A DNA stretch of 64,000 bases. It comes from DAHUYF01 sp035945115 (GTDB lineage: Bacteria > Pseudomonadota > Alphaproteobacteria > ATCC43930 > CGMCC-115725). Where the stretch lies: NCBI GenBank assembly GCA_035945115.1, contig DASZAN010000063.1:1-64000 (forward strand), written 5' to 3'. Below are positions 57,314 to 64,000 of this stretch, in pieces; within the stretch, counting starts at the first letter, position 1; the number at the start of each line of letters is the position of its first letter. The notes under the pieces are model-generated. The model was not told the origin of the DNA. It worked only from the letters and a program-made list of their open reading frames with translations, and did not search any database. Both the position numbers and the translations under genes were made by a program.

Positions 57314-58819
57314 ATGGCGACAGCGCAACGATTCCATCTCCTGGCGCTCATAGCGTTCGCTTGTCTTTGGGGTGCTGCGCATCCCACCGCGGCCGCCGAG
57401 TCCACCTCGGTCCTCATGCACCACAACGACGCCGCGCGCAGCGGCCTCTACGTCGTGCCGTCGCTCACTTGGGAGCGCGCGCCGGGCGTGCGGCCTGATC
57501 CCGGTTTCGCGGCGCGCTTCTCGGGCACAGTCTATGCGCAGCCGCTCTATTGGCAGCCGCCCGGCTCGTCGCCGGCGATGGTGCTCGTCGCGACAGAGGA
57601 TAACGCGATCTACGCGCTCGATGCTGAGAGCGGCAAAGAGGTCTGGCATCGCACGCTCGGCAATCCCGTGCCGCGCTCGGCGCTTTCCTGTGGCAATATC
57701 GATCCGCTCGGCATCACCGGCACGCCTGTCATCGACGCGAAGCGCGGCGCCCTCTATGCCGACGCGGCGATCAAGGACGAGGCCGGCATTCATCACAAGC
57801 TCTTCGCGCTCTCGCTCAAGGACGGCGCGCCGCTCGCCGGCTGGCCCATCGATGTCGGCGACGCGCTCAAGCGCGACGAGGTCGCCTTCAACGCGCGCGA
57901 TCAGAGCGAGCGCGGCGCGCTCGCGATCCTCGACGACACGCTCTACGTACCCTTCGGCGGCCATTTCGGCGATTGCGGCGACTATCACGGCATGGTCGTC
58001 GGCGTCGCCCTTGCCGAGCCCCATCGCGTCCACAGCTGGGGCACGCGTGGGCGCGGCGGCGGCATCTGGGCGCCGGGGGGCATCAGTAGCGACGGCCGTG
58101 ATCTCTTCGTCGCCACCGGCAATACCTTGAACGCGCGCGAGTGGAGCGATGGCGAAGCCGCGTTCCGCTTGCGCGCGGATTTGCGACATTCCGAGCGCCC
58201 GGAGGATTTCTTCGCGCTCAAGAATTGGCGGGAGGCCGACGACACCGACGCCGATCTCGGCGGCACCAATGTCCTGCCGCTCGATGTGCCGCGGACGAAC
58301 GGCCCTGAGAGGCTGCTCCTCGCGCTCGGCAAGGACCGCCACGCCTATCTCTTGGATCGCGACAATCTCGGCGGCGTCGGCGGCAGCCTCGTCGCCGAGA
58401 GCGTGGCGACGCGCGCGATCCGCACCGCGCCGACCGCCTACCCGGTCGCCGACGGCATGAATGTCGCTTTCCAAGGCGAGGGCGCCGCTTGCCCTCACCG
58501 GCGGCCGGACAATGATTTGACTGCGCTCAAGATTACGCCCGGTTCGCCGCCGCGCTTGGAGACGGCGTGGTGTGCCGCCTTTCGCGGCGCCGGCGCGCCG
58601 ATCGTCACCACCACCGACGGCCGCCAGAACCCGATCGTCTGGGTCGTGGGCGCGGAAGGCGATAACCGCCTCCACGCCTTCAAGGGCGACACCGGCGAGC
58701 CGCTCGCGGGCGAGCGCGGCGAGGCGATGACGGGCCTCCATCGCTTTCAGACGCTGATCGCCACCAAGGACCGCCTTTACGTCGCCGCCGACGGGCGTGT
58801 TTACGCGTTTCAATTCTGA
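57314..58819 (+). CDS. Secreted PQQ-type beta-propeller protein
   Basis: The 501-residue product has a signal peptide (LLALIAFACLWGAAHPTAAA) and repeated propeller blades: ATEDNAIYALDAESGKEVWHRTLG (in parts VATEDNAIYALDAESG and KEVWH), LFALSLKDGAPLAG, RLHAFKGDTGEPL and LYVAADGRVYAFQF. These W-type blades are shared by quinoprotein dehydrogenases and BamB-like proteins. I do not see the disulfide Cys-Cys pair typical of PQQ alcohol dehydrogenases, so enzymatic activity is uncertain. GAGGTGA precedes ATG 57314. It probably acts in the periplasm. Confidence 0.82.
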   Translation: MATAQRFHLLALIAFACLWGAAHPTAAAESTSVLMHHNDAARSGLYVVPSLTWERAPGVRPDPGFAARFSGTVYAQPLYWQPPGSSPAMVLVATEDNAIYALDAESGKEVWHRTLGNPVPRSALSCGNIDPLGITGTPVIDAKRGALYADAAIKDEAGIHHKLFALSLKDGAPLAGWPIDVGDALKRDEVAFNARDQSERGALAILDDTLYVPFGGHFGDCGDYHGMVVGVALAEPHRVHSWGTRGRGGGIWAPGGISSDGRDLFVATGNTLNAREWSDGEAAFRLRADLRHSERPEDFFALKNWREADDTDADLGGTNVLPLDVPRTNGPERLLLALGKDRHAYLLDRDNLGGVGGSLVAESVATRAIRTAPTAYPVADGMNVAFQGEGAACPHRRPDNDLTALKITPGSPPRLETAWCAAFRGAGAPIVTTTDGRQNPIVWVVGAEGDNRLHAFKGDTGEPLAGERGEAMTGLHRFQTLIATKDRLYVAADGRVYAFQF

Positions 58820-58830
58820 CGCGACAGCGG

Positions 58831-60066
58831 CTATTCCAGCCGCACGCCTTTCCGCTCGGGAATGAGGAGCGCGGTGGCGACAATGTCGACCGCGTAGATC
58901 ACCGCGAGCAGCGCGATCGCGGTGGTGAAGGAGTACTGGTCGCGCAGAATGCCGATGACGAGCGGGCCGAAGCCGCCCACCGCGCGGCCCAGATTGAAGA
59001 GCACGTTCTGCGCCGTGGCGCGCGCCTCGGTCGGATAGAGCTCCGACATGAGCGCGCCATAGCCGCCGAGCATGCCGTTGACGAAGAGCCCCATGACCGC
59101 GCCGCCGATCAAGAGCGCGGTCTCGCCGGTGAGCCGCGAATAGACGATCACCATGATCATCGCGCCCGCCTGAAAGGCGAAGAATATCGGTCGGCGGCCG
59201 ATGCGGTCGGCGAGCTGGCCGAAGAGCCAGATGCCGACGGCCATGCCGAGGATGGTGACGGCAACCCACACGGCGGATTTGGTGATGGAATAATGGAACT
59301 GGCTCGCGAGGTAGTTGGGGAGCCAGATCATCACGCCGTAGTAGCCGAAATTCTGCACCGCGCAGAGGATGAGCATGCCGAGGCTGATCTTGGTCGTGGG
59401 CCAATCCTTGACGAGGAGCCGGAGCGGCAGGCCTTGCCGCGGCATTTTACGGTGCGCGAGGAAAATCTCGGGCTCGCCCACGGCGCGGCGGACGATGAAG
59501 GAGACGACCGCCGGCAAGATGCCAAGGGCGAACATGCCGCGCCAGCCGATGACCGGCAGCAGCACGGGCGTGACGAGTGCCGCCACCAGTACACCCGCCT
59601 GCCAACCCAATCCCACGTAGGAGGAGACGCGCGCGCGCTTGCTCGCCGGCCACGCTTCCGCCGCGAGCGCCATGCCGATGCCGAACTCGCCGCCAAGACC
59701 GAGCCCCGCGATCGTGCGATAGGCCACGAGATCCCAATATCCCTGCGCCAAGGCGCAAAGGCCGGTGAAGATGGCAAAGAGCAGGATCGTCCAGCTCAGC
59801 ACTTTCACGCGGCCGAAATAATCGCTGAGCGCGCCGAAAAGGATGCCGCCCAATACCGCGCCCACCAAGGTCCAGGTGGCGAGCGAGGCGCCCGCCGTCG
59901 GCGACAAATGTAGATCGGCGACGATCGCCGACATCATGAAGCCCAGGATGAGCAGATCGAAGCCATCCATGGCATAGCCGACCGCAGAGGCGAAAAGCGC
60001 CTTACGCGCGTACGTGTCGGCGCGATCGGTTGGCCCCAACGTCGCTGCCGATTCCGCTGTGGTCAT
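58831..60066 (-). CDS. MFS transporter, organic/aromatic acid:H+ symporter type
   Basis: The 411-residue protein has 12 hydrophobic helices. Motifs of the metabolite:H+ symporter group are visible: YAMDGFDLLILGFMM in helix 1 with the acidic pair, GALSDYFGRVKVL between helices 2 and 3, RTIAGLGLGGEFGIG in helix 4, GQLADRIGRRPIFF and GGYGALMSELYPTEARATAQN (in parts). It likely imports a carboxylate. GGGGAG precedes ATG 60066. The pca genes are 11 kb away, so import of an aromatic acid is possible but not shown. Confidence 0.88.
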   Translation of the reverse strand: MTTAESAATLGPTDRADTYARKALFASAVGYAMDGFDLLILGFMMSAIVADLHLSPTAGASLATWTLVGAVLGGILFGALSDYFGRVKVLSWTILLFAIFTGLCALAQGYWDLVAYRTIAGLGLGGEFGIGMALAAEAWPASKRARVSSYVGLGWQAGVLVAALVTPVLLPVIGWRGMFALGILPAVVSFIVRRAVGEPEIFLAHRKMPRQGLPLRLLVKDWPTTKISLGMLILCAVQNFGYYGVMIWLPNYLASQFHYSITKSAVWVAVTILGMAVGIWLFGQLADRIGRRPIFFAFQAGAMIMVIVYSRLTGETALLIGGAVMGLFVNGMLGGYGALMSELYPTEARATAQNVLFNLGRAVGGFGPLVIGILRDQYSFTTAIALLAVIYAVDIVATALLIPERKGVRLE

Positions 60067-60104
60067 GATGCTCCCCTGATCCCCCGTTCAGGAAAAACTT
60101 ACAT

Positions 60105-60185
60105 CGTCGTCCCTGCGAAAGCAGGGACCCAGGGCAAGCGACGGTGACCTGCAACCCTGGATCCCCGCTTTCGCGGGGATGACGG
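60105..60185. repeat. Palindromic intergenic repeat, family A, copy 2
   Basis: CCCTGCGAAAGCAGGG on the left and CCCCGCTTTCGCGGGG on the right, with CCCAGGG and CCCTGG between them. It has the same layout as the copy at 440-519 and fills the gap between the MFS and leuD genes. Confidence 0.75.
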
Positions 60186-60222
60186 TAATAAAGCTCGCGC
60201 GATCATGCGGCTCCTGGAGTGC

Positions 60223-60828
60223 TTAAATCCACGGCACCGCTTGCGCCTGCCTGCGCTCGAATGCCTCGATCTCGGAGCGATGCGAGAGCGTGAAGTCGAG
60301 CTCGTCGATGCCGCGGAGCAGGCACTCCTTGCGGAAGGTATCAATGTCGAAGCGATGCCGGGTCCCAGCCGAGCCGATTACCTCCTGCGCCGCGAGATCC
60401 ACCATCATCCGCGCACCCGGCTTCGCCTCGAGCGCGCGGCACAGCGCTGCCGCCGTCTCGATCGGCAGGATGATGGGCAAGAAGCCGTTCTTGAAGCTGT
60501 TCTCGTAGAAGATGTCACCGAAGCTCGGCGCGATGACCGCGCGGAAGCCGTAATCCCAGAGCGCATAGACCGCATGCTCGCGGGAGGAGCCGCAGCCGAA
60601 ATTCTTGTCGGCGACGAGGATGCGTGCGCCGCGATAGGGCGCTCGGTTCAGCACGAACTCCGGCTTCTCGCCGCCCGCATCGTCGAAGCGGAGATCGTGG
60701 AAGAGATATTGGCCGTAGCCCTCCTTGCGCGGCTTCCTCAGGAAGCGCGCGGGAATGATCTGGTCCGTGTCGACATTCGGCACCGGCATGGGTGCGGCGA
60801 CGGCATCGAGACGCTGAAACGCTTCCAT
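60223..60828 (-). CDS. leuD: 3-isopropylmalate dehydratase, small subunit
   Basis: Forms with LeuC the enzyme that isomerises 2- to 3-isopropylmalate in leucine synthesis. The 201-residue product has NVDTDQIIPARFL, GCGSSREHAVYAL (substrate-binding swivel motif) and FYENSFKNGFLPI, all family hallmarks. It lies 10 bases after the leuC stop in the same direction. leuB is not in the window. Confidence 0.96.
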   Translation of the reverse strand: MEAFQRLDAVAAPMPVPNVDTDQIIPARFLRKPRKEGYGQYLFHDLRFDDAGGEKPEFVLNRAPYRGARILVADKNFGCGSSREHAVYALWDYGFRAVIAPSFGDIFYENSFKNGFLPIILPIETAAALCRALEAKPGARMMVDLAAQEVIGSAGTRHRFDIDTFRKECLLRGIDELDFTLSHRSEIEAFERRQAQAVPWI

Positions 60829-60838
60829 CGTTCGCTCC

Positions 60839-62254
60839 TCACGCCTTCAGCAACTGGCGGACATCTGTGAACGTCCCCGTCACCGCCGCCGCCGCAGCCA
60901 TGGCGGGGCTCACGAGATGGGTGCGTGCGCCCTTGCCTTGCCGACCCACGAAATTGCGGTTCGAGGTCGAGGCGCAGCGATCGCCGGCCGCGACGAGATC
61001 GCCGTTCATGCCGACGCACATGGAGCATCCGGCCTCGCGCCATTCGAAGCCTGCCGCCTTGAAGATGCGGTCGAGGCCCTCGGCTTCTGCTTGGCGCTTC
61101 ACCAAGCCCGAGCCCGGTACCACCATGGCGTGGACGCTCGAGGCCACCTTCCGGCCGTCGGCGACGCGCGCGGCGAGCCGCAAATCCTCGATGCGGCTGT
61201 TGGTGCAGGAGCCGATGAAGACGCGCTGCACGGGAATGCCGGCGAGCGCCGCGCCGGGGGTGAGCCCCATGTAATCGAGCGCCTTCACCGCGGCGGCGCG
61301 GCGCTCGGCATCGGCGATCGCCGCCGGGTCGGGCACGCAGCCCGTGATCGGTGCCGCGTCCTCAGGGCTCGTGCCCCACGTCACCATCGGCGCGATCGCC
61401 GCGCCATCGAGCGTGACCTCGCTGTCGAAGCCCACACTTTCGTCGCTGGGCAGGCTGCGCCAGAGACGGAGCGCCGTTTCCCATTGCTTACCCGTGGGCG
61501 CGAAGGGGCGGCCTTGGAGATAGGCGAAGGTGGTGTCGTCGGGCGCCACCATGCCGGCGCGCGCGCCCGCTTCGATCGACATGTTGCAGAGGGTGAGGCG
61601 GCCTTCCATGGAGAGGCCGCGAATGGCGCTGCCGGCGTATTCGATGGCATGGCCCACCGCGCCGCCGGCGCCGATCTTGGCGATGATGGCGAGGATCACG
61701 TCCTTGGCAACGACGCCCGGCCCGAGCGCGCCTTCGATGCGGATGCGCATCGATTTGGGCTTTTTCTGCCACAGCGTCTGCGTCGCCAACACATGGCTCA
61801 CCTCGGACGCGCCGATGCCGAAAGCGAGCGCGCCCATGGCGCCGTGCGTCGAGGTGTGGCTGTCGCCGCAGACGATGACCATGCCCGGCTGGCTCAAGCC
61901 CTGCTCCGGCCCCACCACGTGGATGATGCCTTGGCGAGGATCGTCGAGATCGAAGATGCGGATGCCGTGCGCCACCGCGTTCTTGGTGATCGCCTCCACC
62001 ATGAGGCGGCGATCCACGTCGTCGATCCCGGCCATGGTCCGACTCGTCGTCGGCACATAGTGATCGGGCGTGCCGAAGGTGCGATCGGGCCGCCGCACCG
62101 GCAGGCCACGCTCGCCCAGCACCTCGAAGGCGCGGCGCGAGCCGTCATGAATGAGGTGCCGATCGACATAAAGCAAGGTGCGGCCGTCCTCGCGCGTCAC
62201 GACGGCGTGCGCATCCCAGATCTTGTCGAGAAGGGTGCGGGGTGATGTGGTCAT
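60839..62254 (-). CDS. leuC: 3-isopropylmalate dehydratase, large subunit
   Basis: The aconitase-type iron-sulfur subunit. The 471-residue product has DRHLIHDGSRRAFEVL, CGDSHTSTHGAMGALAFGIG (in parts VCGDSHTSTHGA) with one cluster-region cysteine, IGSCTNSR and GCSMCVGMN, which supply the three [4Fe-4S] ligands. ATG 62254 is preferred over 62263, as AAGGA is nine bases before the former. leuD follows. A family B repeat fills the region upstream. Confidence 0.96.
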   Translation of the reverse strand: MTTSPRTLLDKIWDAHAVVTREDGRTLLYVDRHLIHDGSRRAFEVLGERGLPVRRPDRTFGTPDHYVPTTSRTMAGIDDVDRRLMVEAITKNAVAHGIRIFDLDDPRQGIIHVVGPEQGLSQPGMVIVCGDSHTSTHGAMGALAFGIGASEVSHVLATQTLWQKKPKSMRIRIEGALGPGVVAKDVILAIIAKIGAGGAVGHAIEYAGSAIRGLSMEGRLTLCNMSIEAGARAGMVAPDDTTFAYLQGRPFAPTGKQWETALRLWRSLPSDESVGFDSEVTLDGAAIAPMVTWGTSPEDAAPITGCVPDPAAIADAERRAAAVKALDYMGLTPGAALAGIPVQRVFIGSCTNSRIEDLRLAARVADGRKVASSVHAMVVPGSGLVKRQAEAEGLDRIFKAAGFEWREAGCSMCVGMNGDLVAAGDRCASTSNRNFVGRQGKGARTHLVSPAMAAAAAVTGTFTDVRQLLKA

Positions 62255-62291
62255 GCTGCGCATTCCTTCTGCTTCTGCGCCGAGAAGAACA

Positions 62292-62441
62292 AACCCCCTC
62301 CCCCCTTGAGGGGGAGGGTGTCCGAGGCCCTCAGGGCCTCGGACAGGAGGGGGCCCGCGGCGCGAAGCGGCGCTTCAAAGAGTAGTCGGCGCCGAGCCTG
62401 ACCCTTCCCCCCTCCCTACCCTCCCCCTCAAGGGGGGAGGG
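62292..62441. repeat. GC-rich palindromic repeat, family B, copy 3
   Basis: Outer parts CCCCTCCCCCCTTGAGGGGG on the left and CTCCCCCTCAAGGGGGGAGG on the right, with the inner hairpin GTCCGAGGCCCTCAGGGCCTCGGAC. Part of the same style of element as at 6932 and 11435. It occupies most of the 228 bases between leuC and the deacetylase gene. Confidence 0.75.
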
Positions 62442-62482
62442 GCGAGCGAATTCGGCGAAAGCATCAACCACACGAATCATGC

Positions 62483-63406
62483 TCATTCCTGTTTGCAAAA
62501 CGCGTCGAGAATCTCCGCCGCGGTCGCGGGCCAGACATCGCCGCCTGCCATCACTTGCGCAAGCGCGTCTTCGAGCGCGCCGATGCGGAAGGGTTGCCCG
62601 ATCACCCAGGGATGGAGCGGCAGCGCCAGGATGCGGCCACCCTCTATAGCCGCTTCCGCGCGCAACACCTCGAATTGATCGCAAAGCTGGCGTGCGTATG
62701 CGTCTTCCGACTGACGGTTCTGGACGAGGATGGTGTAGTCGTCGAGATCATTGGGAAGCGGCATGGCGTGAATGGTGCGGCCCGCTGCCTTCATCGCATA
62801 AGGCATGTCGTCGTTCACCCAATCGCAGACGTAATCGATGCCCGCCGCAGCGACGAGATCGAGGGTCGCGTCGGATTCCGACCGCGCCGGCGAGAGCCAG
62901 CCGCGGACTTTTTGTCCCGACACGCGCCGCAGCGTTGCGAGCGTCGTCTCGATCTGCGCGCGCTCCTCGGCTTCGGCGAGGCCCTCGTAGTGCAGGTGAT
63001 CCATGTCGAGGCCGCCGGCGACGATTTCCCAGCCGCGATCGACGCAGGCTTTGACCAGGTTCGGATGCCGCGTCGCCACCGCCGCGTTTACCGCCACCGA
63101 GGCGCGAATGCCGGCGCGATCGAGCGCCTTCATCACACGAAAAATGCCGACGCGATTGCCGTAGTCGCGGAGCGTATAGTGACGGAGATCGGGATAAGGC
63201 GTCATCATCGCGCCGGGCGGCTTGAAGGGCTTGCCCTTCATGTCGAGCGGGAACCATTCGAGCGCCGGCACCACCAGGAGCGCGATCTTCTTGCCTTGGG
63301 GCCAAGCGATCTTCTTGCGCCGTGGCAGCATCGACCATTGGTAGCGCTCATGGTCCATGCCGTAGCGGCGCTTGGGATATTGGAGATGGTCGGGCGGCAG
63401 GCTCAT
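62483..63406 (-). CDS. Polysaccharide deacetylase-like protein, second of a pair
   Basis: The 307-residue product has a NodB-like barrel: KKIALLVVPALEWFP, YGNRVGIFRVMKALDRAGIRAS (in parts), GWEIVAGGLDMDHLHYEG, VRGWLSPARSESDATLDLVAAAGIDYVCDW (in parts) and ALPLHPWVIGQPFR. This is the allantoinase/PuuE-like branch that acts on amides rather than chitin. Its ATG overlaps the stop of the partner gene (ATGA), so both are made together, perhaps as a heteromer. No signal peptide, so probably cytoplasmic. Substrate unknown. Confidence 0.85.
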   Translation of the reverse strand: MSLPPDHLQYPKRRYGMDHERYQWSMLPRRKKIAWPQGKKIALLVVPALEWFPLDMKGKPFKPPGAMMTPYPDLRHYTLRDYGNRVGIFRVMKALDRAGIRASVAVNAAVATRHPNLVKACVDRGWEIVAGGLDMDHLHYEGLAEAEERAQIETTLATLRRVSGQKVRGWLSPARSESDATLDLVAAAGIDYVCDWVNDDMPYAMKAAGRTIHAMPLPNDLDDYTILVQNRQSEDAYARQLCDQFEVLRAEAAIEGGRILALPLHPWVIGQPFRIGALEDALAQVMAGGDVWPATAAEILDAFCKQE

Positions 63407-64000
63407 GGCGCTTCTACCACGGGCTCCGACGCTCTGGCGAAATCGTCGCAATGGTGCGCGAGGAAATGCTGCGCGATCTCGCGACCGGTGGTGCGCCAGA
63501 CCTTGTCGTGACCGGTGATGTAGGCGAGCGCTTCCTCGAAAGGCCTCAGCCGGTAAGGCTGGCCGATGAGGTAGGGATGGAGCGGAATACACATCACCGT
63601 CCCTGACTGGGCGCCCTCCGCATAAAGCCGGTCGAACTGCCGCTTGATGATGTCGGTGTAGGCGTGCGGGCTCAACGCGGCGCCGCTGAAGACGATCGCA
63701 TCGTTCATTTCGAGCGAATAGGGGATGCTGGCGAGCCGGCCGCGCTGCGTCTTGATCGGTGACGGCTGATCGTCGTGGAAGAGATCGCAGCAATAGGTGA
63801 GACCCATCTCGGCGATGAGATCGAGCGTGCGCTCGGTATAAGTGAGCGCGGGCGCGAGCCAACCATCGAGCTTCTGGCCGGTCTTTTTCTTGATCGTGTC
63901 GATCGAATCCTGGATGACCGCGCGCTCCTGCTCCTCCGACATGCCGAAGAGGTAGCGCGTGTTGTAAGTCCCGTGCGAGAAGAACTCCCATTGGCGCTGG
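63403..64000 (-). CDS. Polysaccharide deacetylase-like protein, first of a pair (5' end outside window)
   Basis: The gene enters from the right edge, so only its C-terminal 198 residues or so are seen. They read QRQWEFFSHGTYNTRYLFGM, then GQKLDGWLAPALTYTERTLDLIAEMG (in parts), YCCDLFHDDQPSP, FDRLYAEG and MCIPLHPYLIGQPYRL. The pattern closely parallels its neighbour downstream (W-L-x-P-A, D-D-x-P, PLHP-x-x-IGQP-x-R), so the two are likely duplicated copies. The stop overlaps the neighbour's ATG. A domain of the NodB/PuuE family is certain; the function is not. Confidence 0.85.
   Translation of the reverse strand, partial: QRQWEFFSHGTYNTRYLFGMSEEQERAVIQDSIDTIKKKTGQKLDGWLAPALTYTERTLDLIAEMGLTYCCDLFHDDQPSPIKTQRGRLASIPYSLEMNDAIVFSGAALSPHAYTDIIKRQFDRLYAEGAQSGTVMCIPLHPYLIGQPYRLRPFEEALAYITGHDKVWRTTGREIAQHFLAHHCDDFARASEPVVEAP

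Noticed and set aside
1..64000. tRNA genes, CRISPR arrays, insertion sequences or prophage
   Set aside because: No cloverleaf-like sequence, regular spacer array, transposase or phage structural gene was found in any gap; the repeats present are short palindromes.

Overview
The window is GC-rich, gene-dense chromosomal DNA from an alphaproteobacterium, most likely a Rhodospirillales- or Hyphomicrobiales-like soil or plant-associated lineage. The placement rests on gene order: tlpA/argH/lptM/lysA/DUF4175, chorismate mutase/hisC/tyrC facing metXW, a HIG1-type twin-membrane protein beside a PduO adenosyltransferase and etfBA, and an SAM-II riboswitch in front of metX. I see no rRNA, tRNA, prophage, insertion sequence or CRISPR array. 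Most gene starts are supported by purine-rich ribosome binding sites or by ATGA/TGATG stop-start overlaps.

Layout. 1-0.4 kb: 3' end of an EF-G paralogue. 0.5-6.6 kb: minus-strand operon argH-lptM-lysA-DUF4175 with divergent tlpA. 7-9.7 kb: a two-subunit, IorAB-type molybdenum hydroxylase. 9.8-15 kb: a serine esterase, gluQ, a Nudix/ACT pair, a GH71-type alpha-1,3-glucanase and an HNH nuclease. 15.4-19.3 kb: 3-hydroxyacyl-CoA dehydrogenase, etfA/etfB, a cobalamin adenosyltransferase and a HIG1-like protein. 19.4-20.6 kb: uronate dehydrogenase followed by a truncated higB and an intact higA. 20.7-25.6 kb: aromatic amino-acid genes (tyrC, hisC, chorismate mutase) and the riboswitch-led metXW. 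26-34.9 kb: glutathione transferase, then the polyhydroxybutyrate cluster (phaR facing a small gene, phaC, phaA, phaB and a lipase), a PAS-GGDEF-EAL protein and a hydrolase.

36.1-43.2 kb holds the most interesting system: six tightly overlapping genes resembling hyfB, C, E, F, G and I of group 4 membrane-bound [NiFe] hydrogenases. The large subunit lacks the N-terminal CxxC ligand pair and has C-x5-C at its C terminus, and no electron-input subunit, maturation gene or formate dehydrogenase lies nearby. This matches the energy-converting-hydrogenase-related (Ehr) complexes, whose reaction is unknown. An XRE regulator lies just upstream.

43.3-64 kb: small membrane proteins, a cold-shock-domain fusion, an atypical SDR behind its own intrinsic terminator, pcaHGB for protocatechuate breakdown, two orphan proteins, a SoxR box between soxR and an MFS exporter gene, a substrate-binding protein, an acyl-CoA ligase, an HD protein, a tandem-DUF427 protein, a beta-propeller protein, a second MFS transporter, leuD/leuC, and a pair of polysaccharide-deacetylase-like genes running off the right edge. 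Several families of palindromic intergenic repeats are scattered through the window.
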